This document shows positions 15,217 through 16,449 of a stretch of DNA of 16,449 nt, piece after piece. The notes beneath the pieces were generated by a model that ran no database searches, was not told where the DNA came from, and was given only the letters and a program-made list of their open reading frames with translations. Both the position numbers and the translations under genes were made by a program. This DNA comes from Acetobacteraceae bacterium (GTDB lineage Bacteria; Pseudomonadota; Alphaproteobacteria; Acetobacterales; Acetobacteraceae), in the NCBI GenBank assembly GCA_947462945.1, contig CANHTE010000002.1, positions 1 through 16,449 of the forward strand, given 5' to 3'. Positions within the stretch are counted from its first letter, which is position 1; each line of letters starts with the position of its first letter.

Positions 15217-16449
15217 TCAGGTGCGGGTCAATGCGCAATTCCCGGCGGCGACGGGCCGGAAGGCCTCTTCGGCGGGGGTGGTCTGCAGCATCGTATAATA
15301 GTCCCAGGCGCCCCGGCTTTCCGTCGGCGTCTTGACCTGGAACAGATAGGCCGGATGCAGCTTGCGGCCATCGGCGCGGATGGTGCCGGCTCCAAAGGCG
15401 TCATCATCCGTCGGCATGGCCTTCATGCGGGCGATCACGTCGGTTCCGCTCGCCTTGGCGGCCGTCACGCCCATATCGGCCACGGTCTTGAGGTAATGCA
15501 GCACTGCGCTGTAGCAGCCGGCATGCCCCATCGAGGGCCGGTTGCCGCCCGGCGTGCCATTGGCGACGATGCGCTGGCTGACGGCACGGGTCCGGTCATT
15601 CAGGTCCCAATAGAAGGTCTCGGTCAGCACGGAACCGCCGGCGACCTGCAAGCCCATGCTGTGCACGTCATTGGCAAAGACCAGCAGCCCCGCCACGCGC
15701 TGCCCGCGCCGCATCAGCCCGAATTCGCCGGCCTGCTTGATGGCGTTGATCGCGTCCACGCCGGCATTGGCGATGCCGACGATCTGCGCGCGGCTGGCCT
15801 GCGCCTGCAGCAGGAAGGAGGAGTAGTCCGTGGTGCCCGGAAAAGGATGGCGGACATTGCCCACCACGCGGCCACCGGCGCCGCGCACGAATTCCATGGT
15901 CTGGCCTTCCAGGCTGTGCCCGAAGGCGTAGTCGGCCGTGATGAAGAACCAGCTTTGCCCGCCGGCGCGCACCAGGGCGCCGCCCGTGCTGCGGGCCAGC
16001 ATGTAGGTGTCATAGGTCCAGTGGATCGTATTGGGCGAGCACTGACCCCCGGTGAGTTCCACCGTGGCCGCGGTGCTGTTCAGATAGACCTTGTTGCGCT
16101 CGCGCATCACGCTGTTCACGGCCAGCGCCACGCCGGAACTCGGCACGTCCAGCACGACATCCACGCCGTCCCGGTCAATCCACTGCCGCACCAGTGAAAC
16201 GCCGACATCCGGGCGGTTCTGGTGGTCGGCCACCAGCACTTCCACGTTGAAGCCGCGATTGCCGAAATCCTGCACCGCGGTGCGCGCCGCCACCACGCTG
16301 GTCGGGCCCGAAATGTCGCGGAAGGGGCCGGACATGTCGGTCAAGACGCCGATGCGGATGGTATTGGCGGCCTGGGCCCGCGCGCCCGTCATGGGCGCGG
16401 CGGCGGCGAGGCCCAGGGAGCCCGTGGCGGTGAGGAAGTTGCGGCGTCC
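15217..16449 (-). CDS. second leucine-type substrate-binding protein, paralogue of its neighbour (N-terminus cut by window edge)
   Basis: A periplasmic binding protein of the Peripla_BP_6 family with 410 visible residues; the start codon lies past the right edge. The first visible residues, GRRNFLTATGSLGL, are the RR motif and hydrophobic core of a Tat signal peptide, so the internal Met at 16392 is not the true start. The mature part (NTIRIGVLTDMSGPFRD onward) aligns almost end to end with the downstream protein, at roughly two-thirds identity by eye. Both share DHQNRPDVG, CSPNTIHW, FITADYAFGH, DDDAFGAGTIRADGRK and TTPAEEAFRP. The main difference is around the segment after FYWDLNDRTRA, where this copy has VANGTPGGNRPSMGHAGCY. 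It is probably cotranscribed with the second binding protein, livH and livM. Confidence 0.93.
   Translation of the reverse strand, partial: GRRNFLTATGSLGLAAAAPMTGARAQAANTIRIGVLTDMSGPFRDISGPTSVVAARTAVQDFGNRGFNVEVLVADHQNRPDVGVSLVRQWIDRDGVDVVLDVPSSGVALAVNSVMRERNKVYLNSTAATVELTGGQCSPNTIHWTYDTYMLARSTGGALVRAGGQSWFFITADYAFGHSLEGQTMEFVRGAGGRVVGNVRHPFPGTTDYSSFLLQAQASRAQIVGIANAGVDAINAIKQAGEFGLMRRGQRVAGLLVFANDVHSMGLQVAGGSVLTETFYWDLNDRTRAVSQRIVANGTPGGNRPSMGHAGCYSAVLHYLKTVADMGVTAAKASGTDVIARMKAMPTDDDAFGAGTIRADGRKLHPAYLFQVKTPTESRGAWDYYTMLQTTPAEEAFRPVAAGNCALTRT

Overview
The window is very GC-rich DNA with dense, tightly packed genes. Tat-type and Sec-type signal peptides are common, and import genes for peptides and amino acids are abundant. 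A DUF1028 (Ntn-hydrolase-like) gene and paralogous leucine-type binding proteins are also present. This points to a soil or water alphaproteobacterium, most likely of the Roseomonas/Acetobacteraceae kind. That placement is inferred from protein character; no rRNA or other marker gene is present.

Layout, left to right. (1) 1-1419, minus: a DEAD-box RNA helicase, cut at the left edge. (2) 1583-3733: an alpha/beta hydrolase (plus), a small exported Cys-containing protein (minus), then a bacterial PH-domain protein and an exported DUF4189-type protein (plus, overlapping at TGATG). (3) 3765-10866, minus: a seven-gene cluster read right to left: DUF1028 protein, two Dpp/Opp-type ATPases, a peptide-type binding protein, two permeases and a Tat-exported alpha/beta hydrolase. 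Four of the six junctions are ATGA overlaps. (4) 10867-11925: about 1.06 kb with no convincing gene. It holds a cluster of three hairpins, a Rossmann-like remnant, a sharply AT-rich island and a terminator. (5) 11926-16449, minus: livM, livH and two tandem paralogous leucine-type binding proteins, the first cut at the right edge.

How they work together. Cluster 3 is a complete ABC importer of the dipeptide/oligopeptide class with hydrolases at both ends of the operon. One would act in the cytoplasm (DUF1028, Ntn fold) and one outside the inner membrane (Tat hydrolase). The simplest reading is import and cleavage of one peptide- or amide-like compound, but the substrate cannot be read from the sequence. 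Cluster 5 is a branched-chain-amino-acid-type (HAAT) importer with two binding proteins feeding one permease pair. Its LivG/LivF ATPases are not in the window, and a terminator follows livM, so they must lie to the right or elsewhere.

The most unexplained DNA is the 10.87-11.93 kb gap. No CRISPR array, insertion sequence, tRNA or rRNA was seen.
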